Notes under the pieces: model-generated
What the model was told of the DNA's origin: nothing
Seen by the model: only the letters and a program-made list of their open reading frames with translations
Database searches by the model: none
Program-made: the position numbers and the translations under genes
Part shown: one piece after another, positions 1 to 11,072 of the stretch
Layout: each line of letters begins with the position of its first letter
Position numbering within the stretch: position 1 is the stretch's first letter
Origin: Flectonema sp. DT1601
Taxonomy: Eukaryota > Euglenozoa > Diplonemea > Diplonemida > Diplonemidae
Length of the DNA: 64,000 bases
Direction of reading: 5' to 3'
Assembly: GCA_964019425.1 (NCBI GenBank)
Contig: OZ025800.1
Coordinates: forward strand, 879,501 to 943,500

Positions 1-2097
1 GCTGTTCCATATTACAGCGTGGAATACTCTTTCACCACGAATACAACACACAACACATTATTACTCCGGCTATTGGTTGGGTATACAAACTCAAGTAGAC
101 AAAAAGAAAACATTTATCCAAGTGAAGCAAGTAAACCGATGAGATGACTAATTAGTATTTTGACACATCAAAGGAAGTATTTCCTATCGATACGTCGTCT
201 TTTGTAATGTTATTTAGCAACATCCCAGAACCATTGCGAGGATGGTACAAAGACTTTAATACGAATTGATACCAATAAGAATAAGATAAACAATTTCGGG
301 GAGAAAAACTAAAGAAAAACAGATAAAAACCGCACAACACTTGGAAAGCAATTAACGGAAAAGTTAGGACATCAGTCGGAAGTCAGGAAGGTTTTTTTTT
401 TTTTTTTTTTTTTTTTGGTTTTTTTTTTTTTTTTTGAGGTCTGTTCAATTTCGAAAAAAAACAAAAACAAAAAACAAAAAAAAAAAGGGGAGAAAAAAAA
501 GAGAAAAAAAAAAGCGAAACCAATATAATATTGGGTTCGAGATTATTGTGATACCCTATGAAAAATAAAAACACTAAAAAAAATGATTATCTTTTGCACG
601 GAAAATGCCGTAAAAACTGTAAAACACGTTTTCGTTTTTCTTGCCACTTATACTTGTGGGGTGCAAACGGGAATAAAAAAAAAAAAAAGAAAAGAGAGAA
701 CGAGAGAAAGAGAATAATACTTTTTACGAAACTATCGTGACAATAAGATTCCTGGGATGACATCGGCTTTCACTTACTATACAGAAAATAATAAAACATT
801 GCTGATGTTTTTTTGTTGTGTCATGAAACGACTTAAAACTGAGGAAGCTAAAGAAGGCTTTACCGCCCAACATTACTTTTATCACATACAATACCTGCTG
901 AATTGTAAGAAGGGGGACAAAAAAAAGGTTCCACCAAGATTCGCAGTGCACCACATCTGCTCATTCACTGTGGATGTTTATCTCTCATTTTTTTTTTTTT
1001 TTTTTTTTTTCGGATTTCACCATTTTTCAAAAAAAAAAAACAACAAAAAAAAATTTTCTAAAAAAAATTAAAAAAAAAACATGACACACTACGGATCAAT
1101 GCAAGATCTAATTAAAAAGAACAGGCTTCCGTAGGAAAAAATGATAATTTTACTTCTCCAGGTTGAGGGAATATGTGAGTGAGTCACGGTAAACGTGAAA
1201 AGGAAAAATTACGCACTTTATTTTTTATTATTTTCCCGTACTCGTGCCAATGTTTCTTTGAGTATATGACCCAAACCTTGCGTCTCAATTCATATAAATA
1301 GGCGAAAACTTTGAGCACCAGGAGGGTGTTTGTTTTCTACTTAATTAATTTAAATCATATGTCGGTTAACCACTCGACAAGATCCTGGTTGGGTGAAAAA
1401 AAAAAGGGATAATAAGAAAACAAAAAAATCACACAGATTATAGAGAATTAATTATTTTTATTTCGTCCATCTCATATGTCAATGAGTTTCCCATTAATGA
1501 TGACGGTAATCTTTATTCTCGTTTTTTTTTTTTTTTTTTTTTTTTTTCCCCCATCTTTGCCTCCATAAAAAACGGAGTGAAAGAACGGAATACAACAAAA
1601 AGTGTGGCTGGAAAAAGTTTACTCAATAAAATTAAAAAAAACTCAACAACTAATCAACGATAAAGGCCAACAAAGAAACATGTTTAACGATGTTTAAAAG
1701 GCTCATCACAAATGAAGAGATCACACAAGGCAGTACGAAAAACAACAAATCATATAATTTAAAGGGAAAATAAACGATCGTGTTTTGGACAACAGGAAAG
1801 ATCGAAGAGAGAAAATGACATTCAGCTGTTTTGAACATCTTTTTCATTGATAGCGAAACATAAAGAGAAAATTTACTTTGAAGGGTAAGATAATGTCGTA
1901 TTTTTTTATAAAGCTAGGGAAGAAACGCTTAGAACGTGGACTGTGGGATCCACATGCGACACTGTGTTAGTGGGTTTTTCCCACTTTATCGGATTATTGC
2001 TGTGTGCAGTTTAGGATTTTTTTTATTCTTTTTTATTCCCACTTATTTTCTCTTTAGTTGATTATCTAAAGTGAACACCCAAAAGTTATAAGTTCAC
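1..2097. other. Gene-free left end
   Basis: I see no supportable gene here. The stretch is AT-rich with long T and A runs (about 391-435, 990-1010, 1520-1547) that create spurious poly-Phe and poly-Lys reading frames. The first 30 bases resemble the sequence at 50935-50962, just before a dispersed repeat, so the left edge may lie in the same repeat family. It lies downstream of the riboflavin transporter gene, which is transcribed leftward. Confidence 0.6.
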
Positions 2098-3492
2098 TTA
2101 GAAAAACGACGATACAGGGGCATCCATTGGTATACCATCTGAACTTGAACTTGAGCCGTCACTTATCTTACGGTACACTTCTCCTGTGGCAAGAGCAAGC
2201 GAGATGTAGGTACCCAAAAGGGAACCTATCTGGTTAAGGAGACCAATTGCTTGGAGTACAACCTCTCTCTCGCTGGGACAGATTATTAGCTGTTCTTCTT
2301 TTATTTTTACAGCCTTTGCAACCATGGTAGCTGTATATCCGTTGAGAAGAGAAAAGAAGAAGACTGGAACCCCTACACTCCACCACCATACGTTAACATT
2401 ACCAAAGATGAAAGGTTTATTCTCATTCGTTGGTATACCATCTAACTCGATTGCGATGTATAGTAAGTAACTTGTTATTCCGGATAACAACACCATAAGA
2501 GGTAATAATTTCGCAATAACAATATACGTTGGAATGAATCTACCAATCATGTTGGCAAGGTAATAGAAAGCAGTGGCGTAGAAAACCTTTCCTTTATCAG
2601 CTTGGAAATATGGAAGCATACCAGGCATGACCATGTAGTTAAGAAAGCTATTCATGAAGGCAGCTGCGAGTTCGATTTTTGCAATTCGGAAAGCCTGTTT
2701 GAAGGTTGCAGATGTTCCAACGTCTGCTGTGTCACCAGTGCCTCCAGGAACTGGAAGTGGTCCAGTTATGATACTAGTCTCTGTGTGTGCTGTTGATAGC
2801 ATCGATGAGATTATACTCTGAGGCGATTGAATGTCTTGGTGAGCACTTTCATCATCACCTCCCACGAGAGCGTACATTGAATCAGGTTTCCAACGTTGGA
2901 CAAAACTTGTAAATTGCATGAGTACAAAAGCAAGCATTCCCAGTAATGACAAACCCAACAATATTATGAAGAAAACCGAAACATCAAAATTCTGGGTATC
3001 ATTCGCAGCCCCTTGAGCAGCTCCCAACATTACTCCCAGAAGACCAGACATTCCCATACCTGTTGACATTGCTGAAATAGCTTCTTTACGATAGTCACCT
3101 GCAAATGGAAACCATGTCACCTTTGACGTGCATCCGACAACACCTCCCAAGAAAGTCGTTAATAATAATGGAATACTATGTCCTCCGATATACTTATTCC
3201 ATGTGAAGCACAATAACAGGCAAACCAAAACCTCAATAACCAACATTACGCCAACAGTCACATCTTGTCTTAGACCAAATCTATGTCTCAATGGTAAATA
3301 TGCAAAAGGGGCTGCATTTCCAATTTGTACAACCGCACCAATAATAGCTGCTAGTTTGTCTCCTTCGGGTAACGTCTTCGTGAAGATTGGCATTTCAATG
3401 AATATCCCGTTTACAACTAACCATGGTGCTGCTCCTAATAAAAAGAACAGCCACCAACCATACAGACTCCAGGGATCTCCTAGTAGCCCCAT
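2098..3492 (-). CDS. Riboflavin transporter-like membrane protein (SLC52 family)
   Basis: A 464-residue, single-exon gene starting at an ATG. The protein is strongly hydrophobic with about ten or eleven membrane segments. It opens with a WWLFFLLGAAPWLVVNGIFI-type first helix and has a conserved-looking segment near residues 120-130 (CTSKVTWFPFAG) like the SLC52 motif where a small polar residue group precedes a Phe-Pro pair. A hydrophilic loop at about 205-265 splits the protein into a six-helix and a five-helix half, as in SLC52 members. The family imports riboflavin across the plasma membrane in animals and many protists. The last residues are Ser-rich and cytosolic. The neighbouring 5.7 kb upstream holds no gene. 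I am fairly sure of the family and less sure of the substrate. Confidence 0.75.
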   Translation of the reverse strand: MGLLGDPWSLYGWWLFFLLGAAPWLVVNGIFIEMPIFTKTLPEGDKLAAIIGAVVQIGNAAPFAYLPLRHRFGLRQDVTVGVMLVIEVLVCLLLCFTWNKYIGGHSIPLLLTTFLGGVVGCTSKVTWFPFAGDYRKEAISAMSTGMGMSGLLGVMLGAAQGAANDTQNFDVSVFFIILLGLSLLGMLAFVLMQFTSFVQRWKPDSMYALVGGDDESAHQDIQSPQSIISSMLSTAHTETSIITGPLPVPGGTGDTADVGTSATFKQAFRIAKIELAAAFMNSFLNYMVMPGMLPYFQADKGKVFYATAFYYLANMIGRFIPTYIVIAKLLPLMVLLSGITSYLLYIAIELDGIPTNENKPFIFGNVNVWWWSVGVPVFFFSLLNGYTATMVAKAVKIKEEQLIICPSEREVVLQAIGLLNQIGSLLGTYISLALATGEVYRKISDGSSSSSDGIPMDAPVSSFF

Positions 3493-4754
3493 TTTCGGGA
3501 TCCTTTTTAAATGAGAAAAGTATTAATAAACTGATTAAGATGCTTTCACCAGTCGTTGTCATTTTCTGTTAAGACAGAAGTCTTTTGACTAAGATCAGTA
3601 ACTGTACTTGTTGTATTTTTTCCTGCTGAAAGATAGAATTAGGTTGACAATAATCAATACTCAACACGCCTAAATAATTAACTGTGGTTTTCCCGTAAAA
3701 GATGGAACGAAAGAAGTAATGGAGAAAAAGAAAAAAATAATAATAATCCAATCCACATGCCTGTCAACTCTTACTTCATGACTTTTGTGCATGCAGCTTT
3801 ATGCGATTTGGAATTACTTAACGTACCGTAAAAGAAAATGAAATGTCAACACAAAAAAAGAACAAAGAAAAAAGTTGCCTTGACAAACTACCCATAGGAT
3901 TTCGTATCTTATTGTCTGTACGAAGCTATTAACCATCTGAGAAGCAACTTTCTTAAGTAATTTGAGTAAATCAAGAAGGGGGGTGGAGAAGAAGAAGAAG
4001 AAGATAAAGAATTACCACGTCCGAAATATACTTATTTGATGGACAGAAAAATAGAAACAACTATTCCTCTGTGTTCTTTGCATCTGTCGGAGCTGGAAGG
4101 TTAAGTGAATACAACTCTAATCACCCCTATTGAAGGGTTTGTATGCAGAAGATGAGATTGGGAAGTCAGATGAATAATATCAACAAAATCATCAACTGCA
4201 AATCAAAAAATCACATTTTCGCCCAATTAAAACCAGAATGCAAAAAAAGCCCCGATGAACTTTTTTTTTCACGCCGAATAATAACCAGCGAGGCGAGAAA
4301 TTCGGTTTCTATTCAAGCAACACACCTTGAGGATTGTAAAATATTTATTTTATGTTTTCCTCTTTTTTTTTAAAATAGTTTGCTTTTTTTTTTTTGAAGT
4401 CAGGAAAGTCAACCTCAGAAAGATAATTCGATCCTACACCAAAGCTGAGTATTGGGCCAAAGGCTCATCGAATCATCTCACAACGAGATCTGATTTAGAT
4501 ACAACAATAATAGGTAACTACCAAATCCTACCGCATACACAGGGCAGGCAGTGTTACGGCAGTGGCATGGTTGATTTAGAAAATTAGAGAATATTACAAC
4601 TAGATTAAGAAAAAACGTTTTTACCAAAGCTGGTTCCTTTTGATCAAGTTAGTATCATTAATTTTAGAACAGAAAAGTGAGAATAAGAAAAGTAGAGATC
4701 AATAAAAGAAAAGTATTCATTTCTGCAGTTTCCTAACATCAAAGGGTAATAGAA

Positions 4755-4913
4755 TATGTAGTTTCAGGCCTTAATCTTATACTACTTGTCCCTTTTTAGG
4801 CCTTCATCAGTAAGTTCTAAGGGACTTCATTCTATGTTGAAGTTGCTATCGTTCAAAGATAAAAATCCATCGGAGCTCGCCAGGATAGGGCTAGCAATGT
4901 TTATTTGCTTTTG
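4755..4913. repeat. Dispersed repeat R1, copy 1 (with stem-loop)
   Basis: About 80 bases (4755-4834) match 50961-51038 almost exactly, and a second block (4866-4913, with CATCGGAGCTCGCCAGGA) matches 51098-51140 in the same order. The first block can fold: GTCCCT..TTAG pairs with CTAAGGGAC across a loop of about 20 bases, and both copies keep the pairing although copy 1 has two extra T residues. The bases between the two blocks differ between copies. No reading frame is shared. It may be a small non-autonomous transposable element or a structured RNA element. Confidence 0.7.
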
Positions 4914-5229
4914 CTCAATTTGAATTTTTGACGTCTTTCCTTTTGATCAAGTTAGTTAGTTAGTCGAAAGGGTTGTCACGAATAAAAAATAAAATAAAAA
5001 GGAGGGGTGGAAAAATAGATTTAAAAAAAAAAAAAAAAAAAAATTCTTCCTTTTCAAAAAGTAACCAAAAGATAATTAAATCTTTTTTTACTATTATCAA
5101 AAAGCCTATAGAATGAGCCAAATAAATAGAAGAAAGACATTAAAAAAACGGTTTGAAGTTAGTTTGAACCGCAGTAGTGCAGGTGTCCGACCTGAACGCA
5201 GTTCGATTACCCAAGCAGTAATCTTCTTT

Positions 5230-5262
<33 letters not shown>

Positions 5263-5896
5263 AAGAAAAGTGAATAGCGGGCGGACTTTTCAAAAATTTT
5301 AAACAATGAATTGAAAAAAGAAGAAAAAAAAAGAGGAAATAGTTGCTGTATGGTAAACTACGGCGATGCCCCAACTTAGTCTTTTAAAGTACCCGTTTGG
5401 CAACCACATATATCCATATATCACTTACCTCTATTCTCATCACCTGGCGTGGCGCAGAAGCAAATCAGTCAGCTATTGAGACTGAATTACTTCACTATAA
5501 AAAAGAGAGCACCTAGTTTTTTTTTTTTTTTTTTTTTTTTGAGGACAGTCTTAAGTGTCTGTTTCTAGATTTATTTTTTTTTTTTTTTTCTATTTTAATA
5601 ACGCCACTCAACTGAAACAAAAAAAGCTAAACGAGTAGACAGTATGACAAGAACAAGAGAGGAGGAGGCTACGATTCCTCTGTGAAGAAGCATAATGAAC
5701 ATGAGTCCCACGAAAATTTCATTTAATATGCGACTTTGTCTACATTTTGCACTAGGAAGAAAGAGAACGCTGATGGAATTTTTTTTTTTTTTCACTTCCA
5801 CACATACGAACATAGTTCACTTCCACACACGAAATGGGGGAAAATATACAAAACTGAAAAAACAAAAAAAACAAACCCATAAGAGTTTTTTTTTGT

Positions 5897-6110
5897 ACCG
5901 ACGCAGTCGGAAGGAAACTACCCAGATTGAAAGCCGTTATTCCTTACGGTCATGATTTATTTTCCTCCATGCGACAGGATTCTGTCTGCGTTCAACGAAA
6001 TATTAAGGCTAATCCGAATGGTTTTTTTTTTTTTTTGTGTAAAAGAGAGGAAAGAAAAAAAATTGAAGGAATCACAGGCCAGTCGGGACCGAGACAGAAA
6101 AGGATTTTTT
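5897..6110. repeat. Dispersed repeat R2, copy 1
   Basis: This block aligns with 20848-21023. Both start right after a T run with ACCGACG.AGTCGG, share AGCCGTTATT, a CATG, a TGCG-rich middle and AATATTAAGGCT-like text, then GAATGG followed by a T run, and end with CAGAAAAGGATTTT. Identity by eye is roughly three quarters, so the copies are old. The T runs in front, inside and behind resemble RNA polymerase III terminators or retroposon tails, but I see no clear A/B box promoter. Confidence 0.65.
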
Positions 6111-6857
6111 TTTTTTTTTTTTTTTTTTTCCTGCTTATCAGAACCCGCTTCGAAAAAGAAATTTATAAAAAATTAAAAAATAAGAAACGTTAAACAAAAA
6201 ATCGAGAGAGAGAGAGATAAGGAAGTTCATTACGTTATATATTGTGCATCGCTGATACAGCAAACTAAAGAGCATAGGGTTAACTCCCTAGAGCTACGAA
6301 GCAACGGCAACGTAAGTAAACCAGCATAGCTAAGGTCGAAGGCTGAACAGCATACCTAACAAGCAAAGGAAAAAGACTAAAAGAGAAACGGCGGAGCGCT
6401 CGGATATAAAAAAAAAAAAAATAAAAATAAAAAATAACGGAACACGACAAACTACATGATAAGTAATTCTGTTCTTTAATATATTGATACAAAGGGATAC
6501 TGAAAGTAATCGAATGAGGTGGAAAAAGAAAACCAAACCTTGATTGAGTACAAGAACGTTGAAGAGGCGAACTTTTGTAGTGATATGCCCACCCAAAGAG
6601 GCAAGGAGCAGGAGAATGTCCCTGAAGGCAACAGTTATTCGGCACCAACAGTGAGACTCCCAAAAATGTCTGTATTATAAAGGTCAGCTTCGACGTATCA
6701 ATTACACAAGCTATAAGGCAGCACTACAAGAGTTACTCTACACAGTAGATGTCAACAATTTTAAGACAAAATTGTCACATCTCATATTCGTTAAAATGAT
6801 AAGGCGATTCAATATTTTATAAAAATTAAAAAAAAAAAAACGATAAAAATGATCTGG

Positions 6858-6889
<32 letters not shown>

Positions 6890-7387
6890 CAAGTCGGAGG
6901 AATACCTTTTTCGTCACAGGTGCTACTCGTTAGTGATATCAGCAACCCATTTGACTGAATCGCCATAACGTCATAAACGTTATATTGATAAATGGTATAA
7001 AGAGGTTAGGTGGATGAAAGGAATACGTTTGCTATCATAAAAACACATCTTGATCACAAAACATACAACTAACGAACTCAGTCAGAAATCGTACGGACTC
7101 ATCTCTTTTTTTTTGAAAAAACAACTTCTTATTACCCGAGAGATTATTCATCGAATGAAAAAGAAAGGAAGGTGACGAAAAAAAAAAAATTTTCGTAATT
7201 CCCTCATTGTTAAGGAAGTCATCTCAATTGTAATAATTTGTTTTATACGAAATTAGTGTTTCTGTCGAGCGGATTTGAAATGTGGCGATGCGATGAACAT
7301 TTGTAAAAGATCAGATTTAACATTTCAGCACCGACTACGAGTTTTCTTACTAACGAGATCATCTCATACAAGTTCCTTTTTTTTTAT

Positions 7388-7610
7388 CTACAGTCACCAA
7401 TCAAGTCTCCTGAGTGCGACTGATCTGCATTAAAGAGTTTCACTAGTTGGTCATAATTAAATTTGGTTCGTTCTTTTTATTATTTTATTAATGAGTCTAC
7501 AGTCACCAAATACTCATAGTGCGGATATTCAGCAACAAAGAGTTGGTCACAGTCATGCAAGAATAGTTCTACAGGTATCCATCAGGTCTCTGATGCGACT
7601 GATCTGCGAA
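7388..7610. repeat. Local degenerate direct repeats
   Basis: Three phrases starting CTACAGTCACCA or CTACAGGTATCCA occur at 7388, 7497 and 7568. The first and third share TGCGACTGATCTGC, and the first and second share an AAAGAGTT...TTGGTCA ending. This is a decayed local triplication with no coding potential. Confidence 0.5.
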
Positions 7611-8391
7611 CCAAAAAATCAGTTTTTTTTTTTTTTTCTTTTTTTTTTTAGCAAATCCAAAACCGATGATTGAGGTCTGGGTAACCCGCACCAGTAGAGG
7701 ATCCATCCTATCACGGAGATTGTGTTTTTTATTGCTCCGGTTGGACTGAGTACTTCCCAGCTGTCCACCTTGCCAGAAACTTGGTTGAATATAAAAAAGA
7801 AAATAATAAATGATCAGGGATAGGATACGGAGCAATAAATAAAAACATCACTTCTACTTTCCAGATATAAAACGCTTTCTGCTTCCTTGAAAGAATCGCA
7901 TGTTTTTTTTTTGTTTTTTTTCGAAGTCAGGGAATTCAAAACCCCCGAGGAAGTCTGTGAGGCATTAGTAATTTCGTTACCACACACCGTGAGACTCTCA
8001 CAGGCGAGAAGAGACGTAATTTTTAAGCAAAATGTGTCAAAGACTTCTTCACGAAAGAAAATTAAAAAAAAAAAAAAAAATCAGGAAAAATAAAAAACAA
8101 AAAGAATAAATTTAAAAAAAAAAAAAAGGAAAAGGTTAACTGTTTGAGCAAACCTATAGTGATACAAATTGTATCAAAGTAAACTAATATAAACATGAGA
8201 CTGTATACTATTAGTAGAGGCAAACGCTCCGAAAATGTCATAAAAGACTCTACATTATAGTCAATAGCTTTAACTTATCTACAATTGTACCTTTTTTCCG
8301 CCGTGAGCTGGGAAACCAAAACTAGAGTACAATGAAATACGGCAGAGTGTAAGTTTCGCTTAATAATAACATGATCACTCTCAGCTGGGTT

Positions 8392-8612
8392 GGGGGGGTT
8401 AACTGTTTGATTTTGTACGTAAATACAATTGTATTCATAAACGGTTAGGGTGGGGGGTAACTCGATACCAACTTGAAATTGGCAAAAACCAATATAAGGT
8501 TCGGCCAAGCCTAAGAAGATCAGCAGCTGGTATCGACAAAACCCCCATACGAATATGGGGATTCGGGGGCCACGTACTACAGGTTGAGCTCTGTAGCCCG
8601 TTACAGCTTAAA
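8392..8612. repeat. Dispersed repeat R3, diverged copy
   Basis: The block GGGGGGTAACTCGATACCA...GGTATCGA...GATTCGGGGGCCACGTACTAC...GCCCGTTACA is a diverged relative of the pieces found in the 47.5-49.4-kb tandem repeat and at 51573-51655. In those copies the order is a GGCGGTAACTTGATACTG start, GTTGGTATCGATGCAA in the middle and GGGGACCACGTACTATTAAG...CCGTTACAACTT at the end. The sub-phrase GGGGGGGTTAAC also recurs at 60703. Confidence 0.6.
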
Positions 8613-9192
8613 AATAGCATTCCTTCACACTTTATAAATCAAATAAACATTAAAGGAAAATCAAAAAAGATAAAATTACTTTTTTTTTTCTTTTTTTTTT
8701 TTGACGGAGGGGGAGCTACCTGAAAAGCTGCTTGATAACTGCAAAAAGTAAGCGTGAGTAATTTCACACTCGGGTAATTAAAAAATTAATTACGGTGTAG
8801 ACACACAACAATACATCGAAGAAAGTAAAATATTTCACAAATATTTGTGTGAACAAATTCGCATCAAGTTAGCTTGTTAAGCCTCGCTTGTATAGAAAAC
8901 AGCATTGTATGACAAACAAAAAGAAAAAACAACAGTAGCCCAGTGTGCACTATCCGCAACGAGTTAGTTCGTTACTGATGAAAAAACTCGAATGCAAAAT
9001 ACCAACATTAACAGTAGGCTCCGTTTGTAAATAGGGAGAAAAAACAAATAACCAACAATCGAATCGCAAGCACGACAGCTCAGTCGTCAACTGCTACTTT
9101 TACGTGAGCAGCGATGATTCTTTCAGTTTCTTTTTTAATGAAACTCAAAGGTAAAGAATAGAGAGAAGGCCTAACTAAAATATAACACAACA

Positions 9193-9762
9193 TCAAGTAT
9201 CCATAACTGCACTAACCTCAACTGGGTCCTCAAGTACGATCGCAAGAGTAGCGTCACCATTAGGTGACCACTCTGTGGTTGGTGGACTTACAGGCTTCTG
9301 AATAGGACTTGGTGATGGAACAGATGTATTTATTACGATATGAACTTCTGTTTGTTTAGTTGGACTCAGAGACGATGATGATAATCTCTTCACACCAACA
9401 GAACCAATCGAAGGAGTCGTGCATCCTCTACTACGACTCACACCGTGACTTCCCAGTTGACTTGAGGAACCTCTTTCTCGTGCTCTCTCTCTTCTTCGTT
9501 GTGCACAATTTTTATACATAAAGAAGAACATTGCACACATACATCCACATGCACATGTTGCTATTGCGATTGCTACTATGACTGGCATGTAACAAGTTAA
9601 AAACGATCCACACTTCTCTCCATCACAACATCCATACGTACATGGGATAGGATCAAATGTGGTGTTTCCGAGATTGCCAACTGAACATTCATTTTGACCA
9701 ACAACAGCCTGCAACATGTTGAGAACCGAAAGTGTCACTAGTAAGTGACGAACGGTCATCAT
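9193..9762 (-). CDS. Small single-pass membrane protein with Cys-rich ectodomain
   Basis: A 189-residue protein. Residues 1-22 form a signal peptide (MMTVRHLLVTLSVLNMLQAV) and a short ectodomain with about seven cysteines follows, including a CCDGEKCG motif. A membrane helix with several small residues and cysteines lies at about 61-82, then a basic stop-transfer stretch (RRRERARERG). The cytosolic tail is Ser/Pro-rich and probably disordered. The layout recalls small Cys-rich type I proteins such as the shisa-like group, but I see no specific family match. Before the start codon a pyrimidine-rich tract ends in CATTCAG, three bases from ATG, a likely spliced-leader acceptor. Expected location is the plasma membrane or endomembranes. 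Confidence 0.65.
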   Translation of the reverse strand: MMTVRHLLVTLSVLNMLQAVVGQNECSVGNLGNTTFDPIPCTYGCCDGEKCGSFLTCYMPVIVAIAIATCACGCMCAMFFFMYKNCAQRRRERARERGSSSQLGSHGVSRSRGCTTPSIGSVGVKRLSSSSLSPTKQTEVHIVINTSVPSPSPIQKPVSPPTTEWSPNGDATLAIVLEDPVEVSAVMDT

Positions 9763-10045
9763 GTCCTGAATGGAAAATAAATAAAATAATAATCCAAAGA
9801 CAGCTCCAATTAACCCAAAGTCGTCTTACTGTACGTTGATTCGGTTGTTTGCTCACCTGGTGGAATAAATAAATGAGTTTTTTTTTTTTTTTTTTTTTGA
9901 CATGTAAAATTATTTAATGTCCATTAAAGACAAGAAGAACAATTACCGCATTAGTTAGTGTGTTTGCTTATAATGATTTCTCTCTTACCGTTGTAGGTCA
10001 ATTCAAGTGTGATCAGTTATTATATTATTATTATTATTATTGTAG

Positions 10046-10880
10046 TTATTTACCAACTTCAGACATGAATTTACTGTATTCGTCATCGAGTTCGGTAGTT
10101 GTACGTTTTTGAGCTTTTAATCCACCAGAGTTAAAGAAAACAGAAGAAGTAGTAGTTGGTGCTGACGGAGAGTATTCCTGAATGTCATCAGAGTTATCGT
10201 CACTGCTATAACCAAAGTCAGGTACAAGATCGATTGTTGTCTTTGATGGAATTACACAACTCGGTGTTGGTGGTGCTTGTGGCTCAACCATCTGGACAGC
10301 AGGAGCTATAGATGTTGCCAACTCTTCACGTGATATATCCAGTCCTCCGGGTATTAATGTTTTACCTTTGGTGGTTACAGCTCGTTTTTTTGTTACACTT
10401 CTAGGGACCATGGACATCATCAGTGCCGGGTTTTGAACTAATTTCGGTTCTGGAGTCTCCACAACAGGTTCTTCAACTTTAGGTTCAGCCGGTTTTAATT
10501 TTGCCTTTGCCGCAGCAGCAGCGTCTCTTTCCCGCAGCTGTGGTTCATATTCCGTGAGTAGCTTTTTCATTTCCCATTTTTCTTGACGTTGTCTATGTGA
10601 TATCAACCCTAGCTTATCCTGCTTTTCTAATGCTCCAACCTTTCTTCGCAACGTTTCAGGATCATCTTCTATTTGTTGTTTGAACTTCTTTTCTCTCCTT
10701 TCCTTGTCTTTTCTTCCTTGTTCTTTCTTTTTTTGCTGTCGTTTCAGCTGTTCTAAGGGAGCGCTGTTGGTGATATATTAACGTCAGTTGATGAAGGAAT
10801 TGACAATGCAAAGGTTTATAAAATACATACAGTGGTCTGGAGACCTTTCCATCAGGTCCAATAGTTCCCTTCTTACCCAT
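10046..10880 (-). CDS. WBP11-like pre-mRNA splicing protein, two exons
   Basis: Exons are 10880-10831 and 10763-10046, joined across a 67-nt intron with GTATGT and CAACAG ends. The product has 255 residues. The N-terminus (MGKKGTIGPDGKVSRPLAPLEQLKRQQ, shown in two parts by the exons) leads into a highly basic Lys/Arg helix. A DDPETLRRKVGALEKQDKLG segment matches the N-terminal WBP11 domain pattern, where an acidic-Pro-Glu-x-Leu motif precedes a charged helix. The middle is Pro-rich and the tail carries an acidic DDNSDD patch. In animals WBP11 is a nuclear protein that binds the spliceosome. The family call rests on the N-terminal third only. The annotated ATG is needed for that domain and is the first one in the exon. 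Confidence 0.55.
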
Positions 10881-11072
10881 CTTTGTTGTGATGGATGAAG
10901 CAAGATTCTGAAAAAATAAAATGAAATAAAATGAAATGAAATGAAAAAGAAGAAACGTGTAAAGTAAACAATCATCAGTTTTAGAAAAACATAATAAAAA
11001 GATAGCAGACTTCAACCGCAGAAACGAAAAGACGTGTGCTATATATCAAAGTGTAAATGGCTGTTTAAAAGT

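Larger units (their letters stand above)
3493..9192. other. Long gene-free, repeat-rich interval
   Basis: This 5.7-kb gap has no protein-coding gene I can support. It holds many homopolymers (for example A runs near 5023-5042 and 6858-6884, T runs near 5228-5261 and 6105-6129) and parts of at least four dispersed repeats listed separately. A GA dinucleotide run lies at 6203-6217. A 30-base phrase containing ATCGCTGATACAGCAA at about 6247 recurs at about 52169, and one containing GTGAGACTCTCACAG at about 7988 recurs at about 47358. The interval looks like a graveyard of short repeats between two transcribed genes. Confidence 0.6.

Noticed and set aside
5150-5262. tRNA-like text with CAGTTCGATTAC before a T run
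   Set aside because: Only a B-box-like piece can be seen; no stems pair convincingly on either strand.
5441-5540. GCGTGGCGCAGAAGC phrase before a T run, like a pol III A box
   Set aside because: No B box or cloverleaf follows.
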